Shown here: positions 1 through 8,570 of the stretch, piece by piece
How the letters are laid out: every line of letters starts with the position of its first letter
Numbering within the stretch: position 1 is the first letter of the stretch
Assembly: GCF_005503625.1 (NCBI RefSeq)
Contig: NZ_SCMX01000060.1
Span: 1-43,767 of the forward strand
DNA length: 43,767 nt
Origin: Cupriavidus sp. 2SB
GTDB lineage: Bacteria > Pseudomonadota > Gammaproteobacteria > Burkholderiales > Burkholderiaceae
Reading direction: 5' to 3'
Position numbers and translations under genes: made by a program
Notes under the pieces: model-generated
Databases searched by the model: none
The model's input: the letters and a program-made list of their open reading frames with translations, nothing else
Told to the model about the DNA's origin: nothing

Positions 1-47
1 TTCACGGCGTCAGCCTTGAACTCTTCCGTAAAGCCCTTGCGTGCCAT
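1..47 (-). CDS. IS3-family transposase orfA, N-terminal fragment (cut by window edge)
   Basis: The minus strand from 47 reads MARKGFTEEFKADAV, the usual start of the small helix-turn-helix protein (OrfA) of IS3-family elements. A good ribosome binding site, GGAGAGGTGA, precedes the ATG. Only 15 residues are inside the window, so the full length and whether the element is intact are unknown. The family call rests on this short motif plus the adjacent terminal repeat; an IS3-like group with a closely similar OrfA cannot be excluded. Confidence 0.65.
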   Translation of the reverse strand, partial: MARKGFTEEFKADAV

Positions 48-112
48 TTTTCACCTCTCCAGTTGACTCGAAGTCTACCTTTTGAGGTGTCCAGGTTTAT
101 TGGACCACTACA
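1..112 (-). mobile_element. IS3-family insertion sequence, 5' end only
   Basis: Reading the minus strand from position 112 there is a terminus TGTAGTGGTCCA, then about 60 bases of leader, then a transposase start codon at 47. TG at the tip and a terminal repeat followed closely by an orfA are typical of IS3-family elements. The rest of the element lies outside the window, so neither the second terminal repeat nor the target duplication can be seen. The boundary at 112 is inferred from the TG tip and from the change to the hairpin repeat that begins at 118. Confidence 0.7.
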
Positions 113-117
113 CCCCG

Positions 118-143
118 CCCCTCTCCCGCGAGCGGGAGAGGGG
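118..143. repeat. REP-like hairpin repeat, copy 1
   Basis: Arms CCCCTCTCCCG and CGGGAGAGGGG form an 11-bp GC-rich stem with a four-base loop, followed by GAGAAAACC. The same stem and right flank recur at 179-209 and 23465-23483, and the stem again at 43579-43604. It starts six bases beyond the IS3 terminus. Function unknown; no T tract marks it as a standard terminator. Confidence 0.85.
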
Positions 144-178
144 AGAAAACCAACAGTGTTCGAGATGCTCGTGGTTGG

Positions 179-209
179 CTCCCCTCTCCCATGCAGTGGG
201 AGAGGGGAG
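179..209. repeat. REP-like hairpin repeat, copy 2
   Basis: CTCCCCTCTCCC pairs with GGGAGAGGGGAG around a short loop (ATGCAGT), again followed by AAAACC. It lies just beyond the stop codon of the lipoprotein gene ending at 232, so it could act as a transcript end for that gene. The loop differs from copy 1 while the stem is conserved, as expected if the stem is under selection or mobile. Confidence 0.85.
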
Positions 210-231
210 AAAACCATCGGTCAAGGAAAAA

Positions 232-1563
232 TCAGCCCTTGCGGCACATGCCCTGCGCGATATACGTCCATTGCACCGGATCGGATGCCTTGGCATTGAC
301 CTCGGCATAGTAGGCCATAGTCTGCGCGTCGATGGGCATGAACACCTGCGTGCGAAGGCCGCTTGCGGCTTCCTGCGAGATCCAGTTCACTGACAGGACA
401 CCGGGTACGGCAGCAGGGAGCATCATGCCAATCAGATTATTGGCCGCATTCAGCGTCACCGCCGCCGACAGATTCGTGCGTGCACTGACGATCAGACCCG
501 CATCGTCGATCGTCAGTGTTTCCTCCTGCACCGATCCATCCAGCGCAACGCGCAGGCCGATGCCGGTGGGCGCGTCATACGATACACCGGGTTGCCGGCA
601 GACCCACTGGCCTGCCACCTGATTCATCGTGAGGGTCTGCGCCTGCCGGAAGACACCCGATCCCGCGATGCGATTGCCGCCGGTGTCCATCTGGTTGTGA
701 TCGAAGTACAGCGTCGTCACGCCGTTCTCGCGCCGCGCAAACACACGGCCCCACACCTTGCCGCCCAACGTCAGCGTGTAGGCACCGGGATAACTGGTCT
801 GGTCGGCCAGCACAAGCGTGCCAGTCAGGCCCATGCCGCAGGCATCGCTGTAGGCGCTCGTCTGGCACATCCGCACGGCCCCGTCCGCGCCGACGCGCAT
901 CTGGCCGCCGTAACCATACTGGACCTGAAGGTTGCCGGAACTGGTGTAGTACGTGGACTGGGCGCGCACGAAGGTGTACGTGGCAGCCAGATCCGTGGCA
1001 CTGACCGGCGCGGTCACACTGCTGGCCGTTACCTGGCCGGTGAGCTTGCCATTGCCAAGCTGTTTCGGCAGCCCCGCGATTTCACCGGTCAGCGTGGTGC
1101 CCGATACCGTGAACGTTGCCGTGACCGAACTGAGTAACGCAGTGACAAAAGCAGGCGGCGGCTCGGCATCGTCCGCCTTGAGGCCGCTAACGGTGTAGAC
1201 ATCGCCGCTCCTTGCGTAGTTGCCGATCACCGCACCGGCCAGACCGAAAGCGGAATCGGAGAAGCGGATACGGACCTGACCCGCAGCGGGCGCGTCGAGC
1301 GTCACGGCGATGGTGTCGCCGAAGCTGATCACGCCCAGGTATGTCACGGCCTGCGGCGTGGTGGGTGTCTCCGGTGTCCCTGGTGACTGCGGCGTATCCG
1401 GTGTGGAAGGAGACGAAGGCGGGGTGCCACCTCCGCTCCCGTTCCCCGCGCTGCTTCCCGCACCGTCGCCATCTCCACCGCACGCAGCCAACGCCAAGCT
1501 GACCGTCACGGCCCCTGCGATCCGCCACACCCGCCACCTCGACAACCCGCTGCCGTGCTTCAT
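232..1563 (-). CDS. Putative lipoprotein, family not recognised
   Basis: A 443-residue protein with a lipoprotein signal: a basic N-terminus, a hydrophobic stretch and a lipobox LALAAC with the acylated cysteine at about residue 28. A low-complexity Gly/Ser linker and a Pro/Thr-rich spacer (about 30-75) follow, then a globular region rich in beta-strand-like segments. The start at 1563 is chosen because AAGGGG lies at good spacing and the signal sequence begins there; an open frame continues upstream to 1740 but gives no signal peptide. I recognise no enzymatic motif. The layout (lipid anchor, flexible tether, beta-rich body) suggests a surface or periplasmic protein of unknown role. It is transcribed away from the two-component genes that start at 1796. 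Confidence 0.75.
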   Translation of the reverse strand: MKHGSGLSRWRVWRIAGAVTVSLALAACGGDGDGAGSSAGNGSGGGTPPSSPSTPDTPQSPGTPETPTTPQAVTYLGVISFGDTIAVTLDAPAAGQVRIRFSDSAFGLAGAVIGNYARSGDVYTVSGLKADDAEPPPAFVTALLSSVTATFTVSGTTLTGEIAGLPKQLGNGKLTGQVTASSVTAPVSATDLAATYTFVRAQSTYYTSSGNLQVQYGYGGQMRVGADGAVRMCQTSAYSDACGMGLTGTLVLADQTSYPGAYTLTLGGKVWGRVFARRENGVTTLYFDHNQMDTGGNRIAGSGVFRQAQTLTMNQVAGQWVCRQPGVSYDAPTGIGLRVALDGSVQEETLTIDDAGLIVSARTNLSAAVTLNAANNLIGMMLPAAVPGVLSVNWISQEAASGLRTQVFMPIDAQTMAYYAEVNAKASDPVQWTYIAQGMCRKG

Positions 1564-1748
1564 TTGCGACCCCTTCCCCGTCCCGTTGAGTTCTTGACTC
1601 CCAACACCAGGAGCCTGTTGTTTTGGTGCATGCCCCCATGGGCTGTCTTTGCATACAGTCCCATGCGTGCAACAATTCGGCTGGATCATAGCCCTGGCGT
1701 TTCGGGCTGTATGTCCCCTGATCGTGCGACGGGCGTGCATTTCTCATG

Positions 1749-1766
1749 CCCCCACTTCGGAGGGGG
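1749..1766. promoter_or_regulatory. Possible operator: CCCCC/GGGGG inverted repeat
   Basis: CCCCC and GGGGG flank the eight bases ACTTCGGA in the divergent gap between the lipoprotein (starts 1563) and the response regulator (starts 1796). It lies 30 bases before the regulator start. It could be a LuxR-type response-regulator site or simply a short hairpin; sequence alone does not decide. Confidence 0.3.
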
Positions 1767-1795
1767 TATAGCGGTAGCACGAGCCGCTGCTTGTC

Positions 1796-2515
1796 GTGCG
1801 TCGATTCGCTCGCTCCGCACCTACACCCGCCGTGTCCACTGCCCCCTCCCTGCCAATCCGCGTTGCACTGATCGAAGACGATTCCCGTTTTACGGCCGCT
1901 TTTCTCGAAGCACTGGAAAGCGCGCCCGACATGTGCAGCGCAGGGACGGCGGCAACGTTGGACGATGGGCTCGCGCTGCTGCGGCAATTGCCTGCCGCAG
2001 ACATTCTTGTCGTGGACCTCGGACTGCCCGATGGATCGGGCATCGATGCCATTCGCGCCGTACGCACCGCGTGGCCGGCATGCAATGTCATGGTGGCAAC
2101 CGTCTTTGGCGACGAGAGCCACGTCATGCGGTCCATTGCGGCGGGCGCCACCGGCTACCTGCTCAAGGACAGCTCCGCCGCGCATATCGTCAGCGAGTTG
2201 CGCTCGCTCCATGACGGCGGCAGTCCGATCAGTCCGCTGATCGCACGGCAGGTGCTGACGCGATTGCAGGCGCCCGCGGCCGACGCGCCGCAGACACCCA
2301 CGGGCCCCAAACCCACCGAACTGTCGCCAAGGGAATACGAAGTGCTGGGCGATATCACGCGTGGCTTCTCGCACGATGAAATCGCGCAGCGCATGGGGGT
2401 ATCGCGGCACACCTTGCTCACGTATGTCCGCCGCATTTACGTCAAGCTCGACGTGCATTCCAAGGTAGAAGCCATCAACGTGGCGCGCCAGCACGGATGG
2501 CTGCGCGATGTGTGA
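1796..2515 (+). CDS. Two-component response regulator, LuxR/NarL type
   Basis: 239 residues with a receiver domain (about 20-140) and a LuxR-type helix-turn-helix output domain (about 172-232). The acidic pair EDD follows the first strand, the phospho-acceptor Asp is at about residue 74 in VVDLGLPDGSG, and the conserved Lys is at about 124 in GYLLKDSS. The C-terminus shows the LuxR pattern LSPREYEVL...EIAQRMGVSRHT. The start used is GTG at 1796; a second GTG at 1832 would remove a non-conserved leader, and no strong ribosome binding site separates them. The gene overlaps the sensor kinase start by 8 bases, so the two are one transcription unit and almost certainly a cognate pair. Confidence 0.92.
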   Translation: MRRFARSAPTPAVSTAPSLPIRVALIEDDSRFTAAFLEALESAPDMCSAGTAATLDDGLALLRQLPAADILVVDLGLPDGSGIDAIRAVRTAWPACNVMVATVFGDESHVMRSIAAGATGYLLKDSSAAHIVSELRSLHDGGSPISPLIARQVLTRLQAPAADAPQTPTGPKPTELSPREYEVLGDITRGFSHDEIAQRMGVSRHTLLTYVRRIYVKLDVHSKVEAINVARQHGWLRDV

Positions 2516-4466
2516 GCGCGCCTTGCCGCTGGGCTGGCGACGGTGGATCGTCGCCATGGTGCTGTGCCTCGCCGGCTTGTTGCACAACGCCGCCGCCGAA
2601 TCCCTGCCGTGGCACGTGATCACCGGACAGGTGCTTGTCACGCCGGACGGCACGCTCGGCAGGCTCTCGCCGCAGCTTGCCCTTCCCGACGTACGCGAAG
2701 ATTGGGAAGCCACGTCATTGCCGCTGGTGATACCGCGCCATGTCGCGCCCGACGACGTCAGCGCAGGCCAGATCGAAACCGTATGGCTGAAGCTCGACCT
2801 GCCGGCCGCGCGCGCATCCGCGCGTACCAATGAACCGCTCTACCTCTACGCGCCGCGCTGGCAGACCGTGGGGCGCCTGACCGTCTACGCGGATGGCCTG
2901 CAGCTCTGGCAGTCGCGCGGCGGCCCCGTGTGGAACGGCTATAACTATCCGCTGTGGATTGCACTCGGCCATGTGCCGAAGGATCTCGTCATCCGCATCG
3001 ACGTGGTCGGACAGGTGGGCGCGGCGATGTCGACGGTGCGCATCGGCACGCGCGGCGAACTGTTCTGGCGCTACGCGATACGCAGCTTCCTGCAGACCCA
3101 GTTTCCATACTTGTCCAGCGGTGGCCTGCTGGCCGTGGGCATCTTTTCCTTGCTGGTCTGGATCAGGCGTCGCCACGAATCGCGCTACCTGCTGTGCTTT
3201 CTGGCCGCGAGCGCCTACTTCCTTCATACGCTGCAATACCTCGTCGGACAGGACCCGCTGCCCATCCCGGAGGAGTGGTTCAGCTGGCTCGCGTTCAACA
3301 GCATCGCCTGGCTGATTCTGACCTGCTACATCTTTGTCTTTCGCTACCTCGGGCTGCGCTACCGGCGCTTCGAGGCCGTGTTGTTCTGCACGGTCATCTT
3401 CCTCGGCACGAGCACATTGCCGCTGTCGTGGCTCACGCACCTCGTCTTTCTCTATCCGCTGTCGCAACTGCTGCTGGTGGCCTTGAACCTCGTCGTCTCA
3501 GTGGCCGCACTGCGCGCAGCGTGGCGCGCCAGATCGCAGGAAGCGCTGGTGTTTTCGATCTGGAACGCGATGAGTACACCCATCGCCTTGCACGACATCC
3601 TGCTGCAGAACTATCGCGTCGATATCGAGAGCATCTACCTGCTGGCCTACCTGGGATGCGTGCAGCTTCTGCTGTTCATGTACCTGATGTACCGGCGCTA
3701 CGTCAGTGCGCTCGACGATGTCGCGCAGGCCAACGCCAATCTTTCGCTTCGTCTCGCACAGCGCGAAGCGGAGCTTCTGGAAAGCCACCGGCAGCTGCGC
3801 GAGGTGGAGCGTCGCGACACCCTCACGCGCGAACGGCAACGCCTGCTGCAGGACATGCACGATGGCCTGGGATCATCGCTGATCAGCGCGTTGCGCGTGG
3901 TCGAGCGCGATCCGGGTGGCACGGCGCGCGCCGATGACATCGCGCAGATTCTCCGCGAATGCATCGACGACCTGAAGCTGACCATCGACTCGCTCGAACC
4001 CGTTTCGACGGACCTGTTGCTGCTGCTGGCAACGTTGCGCTATCGGCTGGGGCCGCGACTGGAATCGGCCGGTATCGCGCTCGCCTGGGACGTCGGCGAT
4101 ATTCCAGAACTGCAATGGATTGATGCGCATAGCGCGCTGCACATCCTCCGCATCTTGCAGGAGGTGTTCACCAACCTGCTCAAGCACAGTCACGCCACCG
4201 CCATTCGCGTGCAGACGCGACACGACGCACAGTCCGTGACGGTGCGCGTGCATGACAACGGCACACCGTTCGATCCCGCTCACGTACCCGCCACACACAG
4301 CGGCCGGGGACTGGCAAACATGCGGCGCCGGGCGCAGGCACTTCACGCGGAAGTGTCCTGGCAACCCGACGCCACCGGCACATGGTTCACGCTGCAATTG
4401 CCGTTGCAATATCCCGTCATGCCTCCCGCTACGCCACCGCGTGGGCTTCCCGTGGACGCGGCTTGA
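2508..4466 (+). CDS. 7TM sensor histidine kinase (NarL-partner type)
   Basis: 652 residues. An N-terminal hydrophobic segment (about 13-30) is followed by an extracytoplasmic region (about 31-190) resembling the 7TMR-DISM extracellular domain. A seven-helix membrane region (about 200-395), a coiled coil (about 403-440) and a HisKA_3-type dimerisation domain follow, with the phospho-accepting His at about 451 in DMHDGLGSS. The C-terminal ATPase domain shows the N box (EVFTNLLKHS) and a G box (DNGTPFDP, GRGLANM). It should autophosphorylate and pass phosphate to the regulator encoded just upstream. The ligand is unknown; 7TMR-DISM domains are proposed to bind carbohydrate-like or other small ligands. 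The 3' end overlaps the convergent MFS gene by 38 bases. Confidence 0.9.
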   Translation: MCERALPLGWRRWIVAMVLCLAGLLHNAAAESLPWHVITGQVLVTPDGTLGRLSPQLALPDVREDWEATSLPLVIPRHVAPDDVSAGQIETVWLKLDLPAARASARTNEPLYLYAPRWQTVGRLTVYADGLQLWQSRGGPVWNGYNYPLWIALGHVPKDLVIRIDVVGQVGAAMSTVRIGTRGELFWRYAIRSFLQTQFPYLSSGGLLAVGIFSLLVWIRRRHESRYLLCFLAASAYFLHTLQYLVGQDPLPIPEEWFSWLAFNSIAWLILTCYIFVFRYLGLRYRRFEAVLFCTVIFLGTSTLPLSWLTHLVFLYPLSQLLLVALNLVVSVAALRAAWRARSQEALVFSIWNAMSTPIALHDILLQNYRVDIESIYLLAYLGCVQLLLFMYLMYRRYVSALDDVAQANANLSLRLAQREAELLESHRQLREVERRDTLTRERQRLLQDMHDGLGSSLISALRVVERDPGGTARADDIAQILRECIDDLKLTIDSLEPVSTDLLLLLATLRYRLGPRLESAGIALAWDVGDIPELQWIDAHSALHILRILQEVFTNLLKHSHATAIRVQTRHDAQSVTVRVHDNGTPFDPAHVPATHSGRGLANMRRRAQALHAEVSWQPDATGTWFTLQLPLQYPVMPPATPPRGLPVDAA

Positions 4467-5643
4467 GCCATGGCGTGAGCACCAGCAGCGCAATCGATGC
4501 GGCCACGAGCAGCCCATACGGTGCGCGATAGGCGCCAGTCACATCGCGCAGGAAGCCGAACACGAACGGTCCCAACGCTGCGACGAGGTAGCCGACGAAC
4601 AGCATGAATGCGGTCCACTGGCTGGCTTCATGATGCGATGTGGTGTTGTCCAGCGGCAGCGTCATGGCAAGTGCGAAGCACACCCCCTGCCCTGCCGCGA
4701 TGGCGAGCACGGGCATCGCGCCCAACGTGCCCGGCGACAGCCACAGTACCGCCGCACCACCAATCGACAGGATTGCGGACCATGCCAGCCAGCCCCGACG
4801 ATCCAGCGCCCCCCTTGTCACGATGCCTGCCAGGAAACTGCTGAGCGCGATCATTGCGGCGAACAGACCCAGGTTGACACCGGAACTCAGCGCGTTGATC
4901 TGCAACTCGCGGCTGCTCTCACCCACCCACGCAAAGCACGCGTAGCAGATGAACTGGCCGACGCCGAAGTACACCGCAATCAGCCATGCACGACCGGATC
5001 GCAACGGTGAACGGGCCGGCGCAGCACTCACATGCGATGCATGCGGCTTCGAAGGATACGTGGACGTCAGCCGCTTCCAGCTCACAATCGCCAATACGCA
5101 AACCACTGCCCAGATACCGGCACCCAGCCGCCAGCCGCCACCGGCCAACGCAATCGACTCGCTACCCACCGCAGCCAGCGTGGCACCGACACCGAGCCCT
5201 GCCGCGTAGATCCCCATGAAAAGCGCCGCCTCGCCCGAGAAATGGCTCTTGATCCAGCCGCCGATCAACGGCCCTGAAATCGCGACGCCGATGCCGACCA
5301 GCAATGTCGCCAGCAACAGGCTGGCAGGCGATCCGGCCAATGCGCGCAGCACGAGCGCCAAACCGAGCAACACCAGCGAGAACAACACCACACGATCACT
5401 GCCGAAGCGGCGCCCCAGTGCCGGCACGAAGATCGCGAAGACGCCCATGCAAATATCGGGAATGGCGGTCAGCAGCGCGGCTTCTGCATGCTTCATTCCA
5501 AATTCCGTCTGAATGGCATGCACGAGCGGGCCGATCGACACGATGCCGGGCCGCAGCGCCAATGCCATGATGAACAGCCCCACGCCCGCGAACAGCTTGA
5601 GCGCCCTCGATTCCCGCCTGTCCTGTCCGATTTCCGCTAACAC
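4429..5643 (-). CDS. MFS exporter, CynX/NimT family
   Basis: 404 residues with about twelve hydrophobic helices and the family start ALRPGIVSIGPLVHAIQ, typical of the cyanate/2-nitroimidazole transporter (CynX/NimT) branch of the major facilitator superfamily. It is expected in the inner membrane as a proton-coupled transporter. The start is GTG at 5643, preceded by GGGAGAAG at good spacing. It is divergent from an AraC regulator, the same arrangement as E. coli nimT-nimR, where the regulator represses an exporter of 2-nitroimidazole. The substrate here is not known, and CynX-like proteins with other substrates exist, so no symbol is assigned. Its tail overlaps the convergent sensor kinase. 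Confidence 0.85.
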   Translation of the reverse strand: MLAEIGQDRRESRALKLFAGVGLFIMALALRPGIVSIGPLVHAIQTEFGMKHAEAALLTAIPDICMGVFAIFVPALGRRFGSDRVVLFSLVLLGLALVLRALAGSPASLLLATLLVGIGVAISGPLIGGWIKSHFSGEAALFMGIYAAGLGVGATLAAVGSESIALAGGGWRLGAGIWAVVCVLAIVSWKRLTSTYPSKPHASHVSAAPARSPLRSGRAWLIAVYFGVGQFICYACFAWVGESSRELQINALSSGVNLGLFAAMIALSSFLAGIVTRGALDRRGWLAWSAILSIGGAAVLWLSPGTLGAMPVLAIAAGQGVCFALAMTLPLDNTTSHHEASQWTAFMLFVGYLVAALGPFVFGFLRDVTGAYRAPYGLLVAASIALLVLTPWLKPRPREAHAVA

Positions 5644-5659
5644 TGGCTTCTCCCGAAAA

Positions 5660-5692
5660 TTGATCCGATGAACGCGTGCGTTCCGTGATCAA
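5660..5692. promoter_or_regulatory. Nested palindromic operator between MFS and AraC genes
   Basis: Outer arms TTGATC (5660-5665) and GATCAA (5687-5692) enclose an inner perfect palindrome GAACGC-GT-GCGTTC (5670-5683), all centred near 5676. It sits in the short divergent gap upstream of both genes. This is a strong candidate for the binding site of the adjacent AraC-type regulator, by analogy with NimR binding between nimR and nimT. Confidence 0.6.
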
Positions 5693-5725
5693 ATGGTAGG
5701 CGCGCCCCACGATGACAAGAACCGC

Positions 5726-6541
5726 ATGAATGCCAGAATTCGTCGCCAAAGTGACAAACCCGCCGTGACCGGCCGGAGCGACAACTACCACGACTATCAG
5801 GAAGTCCCCCGCGTCATTACGGCTTTCGCGAGCGAGAAAAAGGCAGGCAGCTACAACGCCCCGCACAGCCATCCGCGCGGACAGTTGCTCTACGCGAGCA
5901 AGGGGTTGATGCGCGTGGCCAGCGCAAACGGCATCTGGTTCATTCCGCCGCAGCGGGGTCTGTGGATTCCGGCGGGAATCGTCCACGATCAGGCGATGCT
6001 TACCGCGACGCAGATCCGTACGATCTACATCGACCAGAAGAAGGCGCGGCAATTCGGAGATCGCGTGAAGGTGGTGGAAGTGGATGCGCTGCTGAGCGAG
6101 CTGATCCTCGCGCTGGTCGAGCAGCCGATGCTCTATCCCGACGATGCGCGCAACCGGAGCATCGTGACGCTGATCCTCCACAAGCTCGCGACGTCACAGA
6201 CACTACCGATTGAAATCCCGTGGCCGGGAGACCGGCGACTGATCGCGATCTGCGAAACCATTCTCGCGTCGCCGGGCGATCAGCGCACCATCGAACAATG
6301 GTCGGAAGTGGTCGGCGCCAGCAGCCGCACCCTGATTCGTCTCTTTATCAAGGAGACAGGCATGACGTATCGGCATTGGGTGCAGCAGGTCCGCCTCGCG
6401 CAGGCACTCACCATGCTGGAGGCGGACACCCCCATCAACCGCATTGCCGACGAACTGGGCTTTGCCAGCCCCAGCGCGTTCTCGGCCATGTTCAAGCGGA
6501 TGCTGGGCGAAGCCCCCCGCAACTATCGCAGCGAAGCGTGA
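5726..6541 (+). CDS. AraC-family transcriptional regulator, NimR-like
   Basis: About 271 residues. The N-terminal cupin half contains the metal-type motif HSHPRGQLLYA and the WFIPPQRGLWIPAG segment. This is followed by two helix-turn-helix motifs of the AraC domain (about 170-265), with the second recognisable as INRIADELGFASPSAFSAMFKRMLG in shorter pieces (IADELGF, AFSAMFKR). This cupin/AraC layout is shared with NimR (YeaM). An upstream ATG at 5693 is in frame, but using it would place the operator palindrome directly against the start codon, so the ATG at 5726 is preferred; neither has a strong ribosome binding site. It is divergent from the CynX/NimT-type exporter, which is its probable target. 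It overlaps the convergent amidase by 19 bases. Confidence 0.88.
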   Translation: MNARIRRQSDKPAVTGRSDNYHDYQEVPRVITAFASEKKAGSYNAPHSHPRGQLLYASKGLMRVASANGIWFIPPQRGLWIPAGIVHDQAMLTATQIRTIYIDQKKARQFGDRVKVVEVDALLSELILALVEQPMLYPDDARNRSIVTLILHKLATSQTLPIEIPWPGDRRLIAICETILASPGDQRTIEQWSEVVGASSRTLIRLFIKETGMTYRHWVQQVRLAQALTMLEADTPINRIADELGFASPSAFSAMFKRMLGEAPRNYRSEA

Positions 6542-7947
6542 ATGCCTGCTGCGCCTGGATCGATCGGCGCAGGCGGCGTGCCGCGCGCCTCGATGGCCTT
6601 GCCCGCCAGCAGGCACAGATCTTCGCGGAAATGGCTCGCCACGATCTGCACGCCAACCGGTACGGAGTCGATCAGGTTCGTGGACACCACGAGTCCCGGC
6701 AATCCCATCGCCGGCAGCGCGCGCATGGTCAGTTGTGCTTCCCATACCCGTGCGAAACCTGCCGCACCCTGCAAGTCCAGTCCATCGGGGAACGGTAGTT
6801 CGCCCGACACCGGAAGCAGCAACACCGGATACTTCGCGAGGAACAGGCGCCACTGCCGCGTCAGCGTCGTGCGTCGCACCAGCGAACTGTTCACCACATC
6901 GGCAGGCATCGCACTGACCTTGGCGCGCACTTGCTCCACCACGGCGGCAGCACCGGGATCGCCATCACGCGCCACCGCGTCGGCAAACGCCGCGAAACCA
7001 TCGCCCAACCACAGGCGCTCCTGCACTTCGGCAGCGTCGCGGATCAGCGGGGTATCGTCGATTTCTTCCACGATCCATCCCGCATCGACCAGCCTGCGCC
7101 CCGCATCGCGCAGCGCCGCTTCCACTTCCGGCGAGATCGTCATGCCACCCGGACGCAGACAGATGGCAGCGCGCAGCGGCACGTCGGGACCATTCAGCGG
7201 TGCAGGCACCCACCATGGATCACGGACATCGGGCGCCGACATCGCCGCCAAGGCGACTTCGAGATCCGCCACGGTCCGTGCCATCGGACCCGTTGCGGAC
7301 ATCAACTGCGCGCCGATAGGACGCTCGGGCAGCGCAGCATTGAAAGCCGGAACTCGACCGAACGAGGGGCGCAAGCCATGGATGCCGCATGCATACGCGG
7401 GATAGCGGATCGAGCCGCCGATATCGGTGCCCAGTCCGATGCAGCCGATGCCGGCTGTCACCGCCGCTGCACCGCCGCCGCTCGAACCGCCAGGCGTCAG
7501 TGCCGCATTGCGCGGATTGAGCGTCTTGCCGTGGACAAGGTTGCTCGTGAACCAGCGCAGCGCAAACGTCGGCGAATTACTGCGCCCCAGCAGGATGGCA
7601 CCGGCACGCGCGAGGTTATCGACGGCCGGACTGCTGGCCTTGGCCACCACGCCCTCTTGCAGGCGCGTGCCGTTGGTCGTGGCATATCCCGCATGGTCAG
7701 TGTTGATCTTGGTGGTGACGGGCACACCAGCCAGCGGGCCGGGGTCTTCGCCGCGCGCCAAGGCCTTGTCGATATCGTCCGCCTGCGCCATCACCCATTC
7801 CGGACGATGCGCGACCACGGCGTTGATCAATGGATTCACCGCGTCGAGGCGTTCGAGCGCCGAGGCAGCAGCCTCGCGCGCGGACACCTCGCGATTGCGA
7901 ACCAGCGATGCCAGTTCGGTTGCCGATAGACGCCAGAGTTCGTTCAC
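6523..7947 (-). CDS. Amidase-signature family hydrolase
   Basis: 474 residues with the complete Ser-cisSer-Lys triad of the amidase signature family: Lys about 80 (GVPVTTK), the GGSSGGG loop with the cis-Ser about 155, and the nucleophile Ser about 179 (GTDIGGS). Such enzymes hydrolyse carboxamides in the cytoplasm; substrates range from simple amides to aryl amides and cannot be told from sequence. The GTG at 7947 is preferred to the GTG at 7953 because GGAG sits at proper spacing only for the former. It follows a RidA-like gene by 15 bases on the same strand, so the two probably form an operon producing and clearing reactive nitrogen intermediates. Confidence 0.88.
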   Translation of the reverse strand: MNELWRLSATELASLVRNREVSAREAAASALERLDAVNPLINAVVAHRPEWVMAQADDIDKALARGEDPGPLAGVPVTTKINTDHAGYATTNGTRLQEGVVAKASSPAVDNLARAGAILLGRSNSPTFALRWFTSNLVHGKTLNPRNAALTPGGSSGGGAAAVTAGIGCIGLGTDIGGSIRYPAYACGIHGLRPSFGRVPAFNAALPERPIGAQLMSATGPMARTVADLEVALAAMSAPDVRDPWWVPAPLNGPDVPLRAAICLRPGGMTISPEVEAALRDAGRRLVDAGWIVEEIDDTPLIRDAAEVQERLWLGDGFAAFADAVARDGDPGAAAVVEQVRAKVSAMPADVVNSSLVRRTTLTRQWRLFLAKYPVLLLPVSGELPFPDGLDLQGAAGFARVWEAQLTMRALPAMGLPGLVVSTNLIDSVPVGVQIVASHFREDLCLLAGKAIEARGTPPAPIDPGAAGIHASLR

Positions 7948-7962
7948 GATCACGCTCCGGTG

Positions 7963-8427
7963 TCAGTTCAGTTCGGCAATCAGTTCGATTTCGAGGCAGG
8001 CATCGAGCGGAAGCTGTGTCACGCCGAACGCGCTCCGCGCATGCTTGCCGCTCTCGCCAAACACCTCGGCGAAGAATTCCGATGCACCGTTGGTCACCAG
8101 ATGCTGCTCGGTAAAAGCAGGCGTTGAGTTCACGAGACTCGTCATCTTGACGATGCGGCGCACCTGGTTCAGATCCTTGATCTGCGCATGCAGCGTGGCC
8201 AGCAGATCGATGGCCACGGCGCGCGCGGCAAGCTGTCCGTCCTGCGTCGTCAGCGTTTCACCGAGCCGGCCCTTCCACACGATGCCATCCTGCTTGGCCA
8301 GATGGCCCGACAGATAGGCGAGCTTGCCGCTTTGCGTGCACATGGTGTACGCCGCTGCGGGAAACGTTGCGGTGGGTAGCGCCACACCGAGTTCCGTGAG
8401 TCGCGTGTAGATGTCGGGCCGGTCCAT
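7963..8427 (-). CDS. RidA-family (YjgF/YER057c/UK114) protein
   Basis: 154 residues with the RidA fold signature: the N-terminal segment with YLSGHLAKQDG, central hydrophobic helices, and the C-terminal HARSAFGVTQLP...LEIELIAEL stretch that carries the Arg normally needed for imine/enamine deamination. It is slightly longer than classical RidA (about 130) and closer to the subgroup with an extended N-terminus. AAGGAGAC precedes the ATG at ideal spacing, so the start is firm. It is the first gene of a two-gene unit with the amidase. The likely role is hydrolysis of a reactive imine or enamine linked to the amidase pathway; that link is inference. Confidence 0.88.
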   Translation of the reverse strand: MDRPDIYTRLTELGVALPTATFPAAAYTMCTQSGKLAYLSGHLAKQDGIVWKGRLGETLTTQDGQLAARAVAIDLLATLHAQIKDLNQVRRIVKMTSLVNSTPAFTEQHLVTNGASEFFAEVFGESGKHARSAFGVTQLPLDACLEIELIAELN

Positions 8428-8570
8428 ATTGTCTCCTTGGTATTGGCAGGGACAATAGCCTCGGCGTGGTGTGCCGCATTCCCGTCAGCGATGGAAATTG
8501 TCGAAAACGCACGGCTTTCCCCCGCAGGCACGCAGTAGAATGGGCGCCCGCCCACTCCCGGTATTCTGCA

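Noticed and set aside
118..209. Could the two tandem hairpins be a CRISPR array?
   Set aside because: Only two copies, unequal loops, no constant spacer length and no cas genes.
1187..2830. Long open frame (547 codons) on the minus strand
   Set aside because: It lies antisense to the response regulator and sensor kinase, has no family motifs and reflects GC-biased codon structure.
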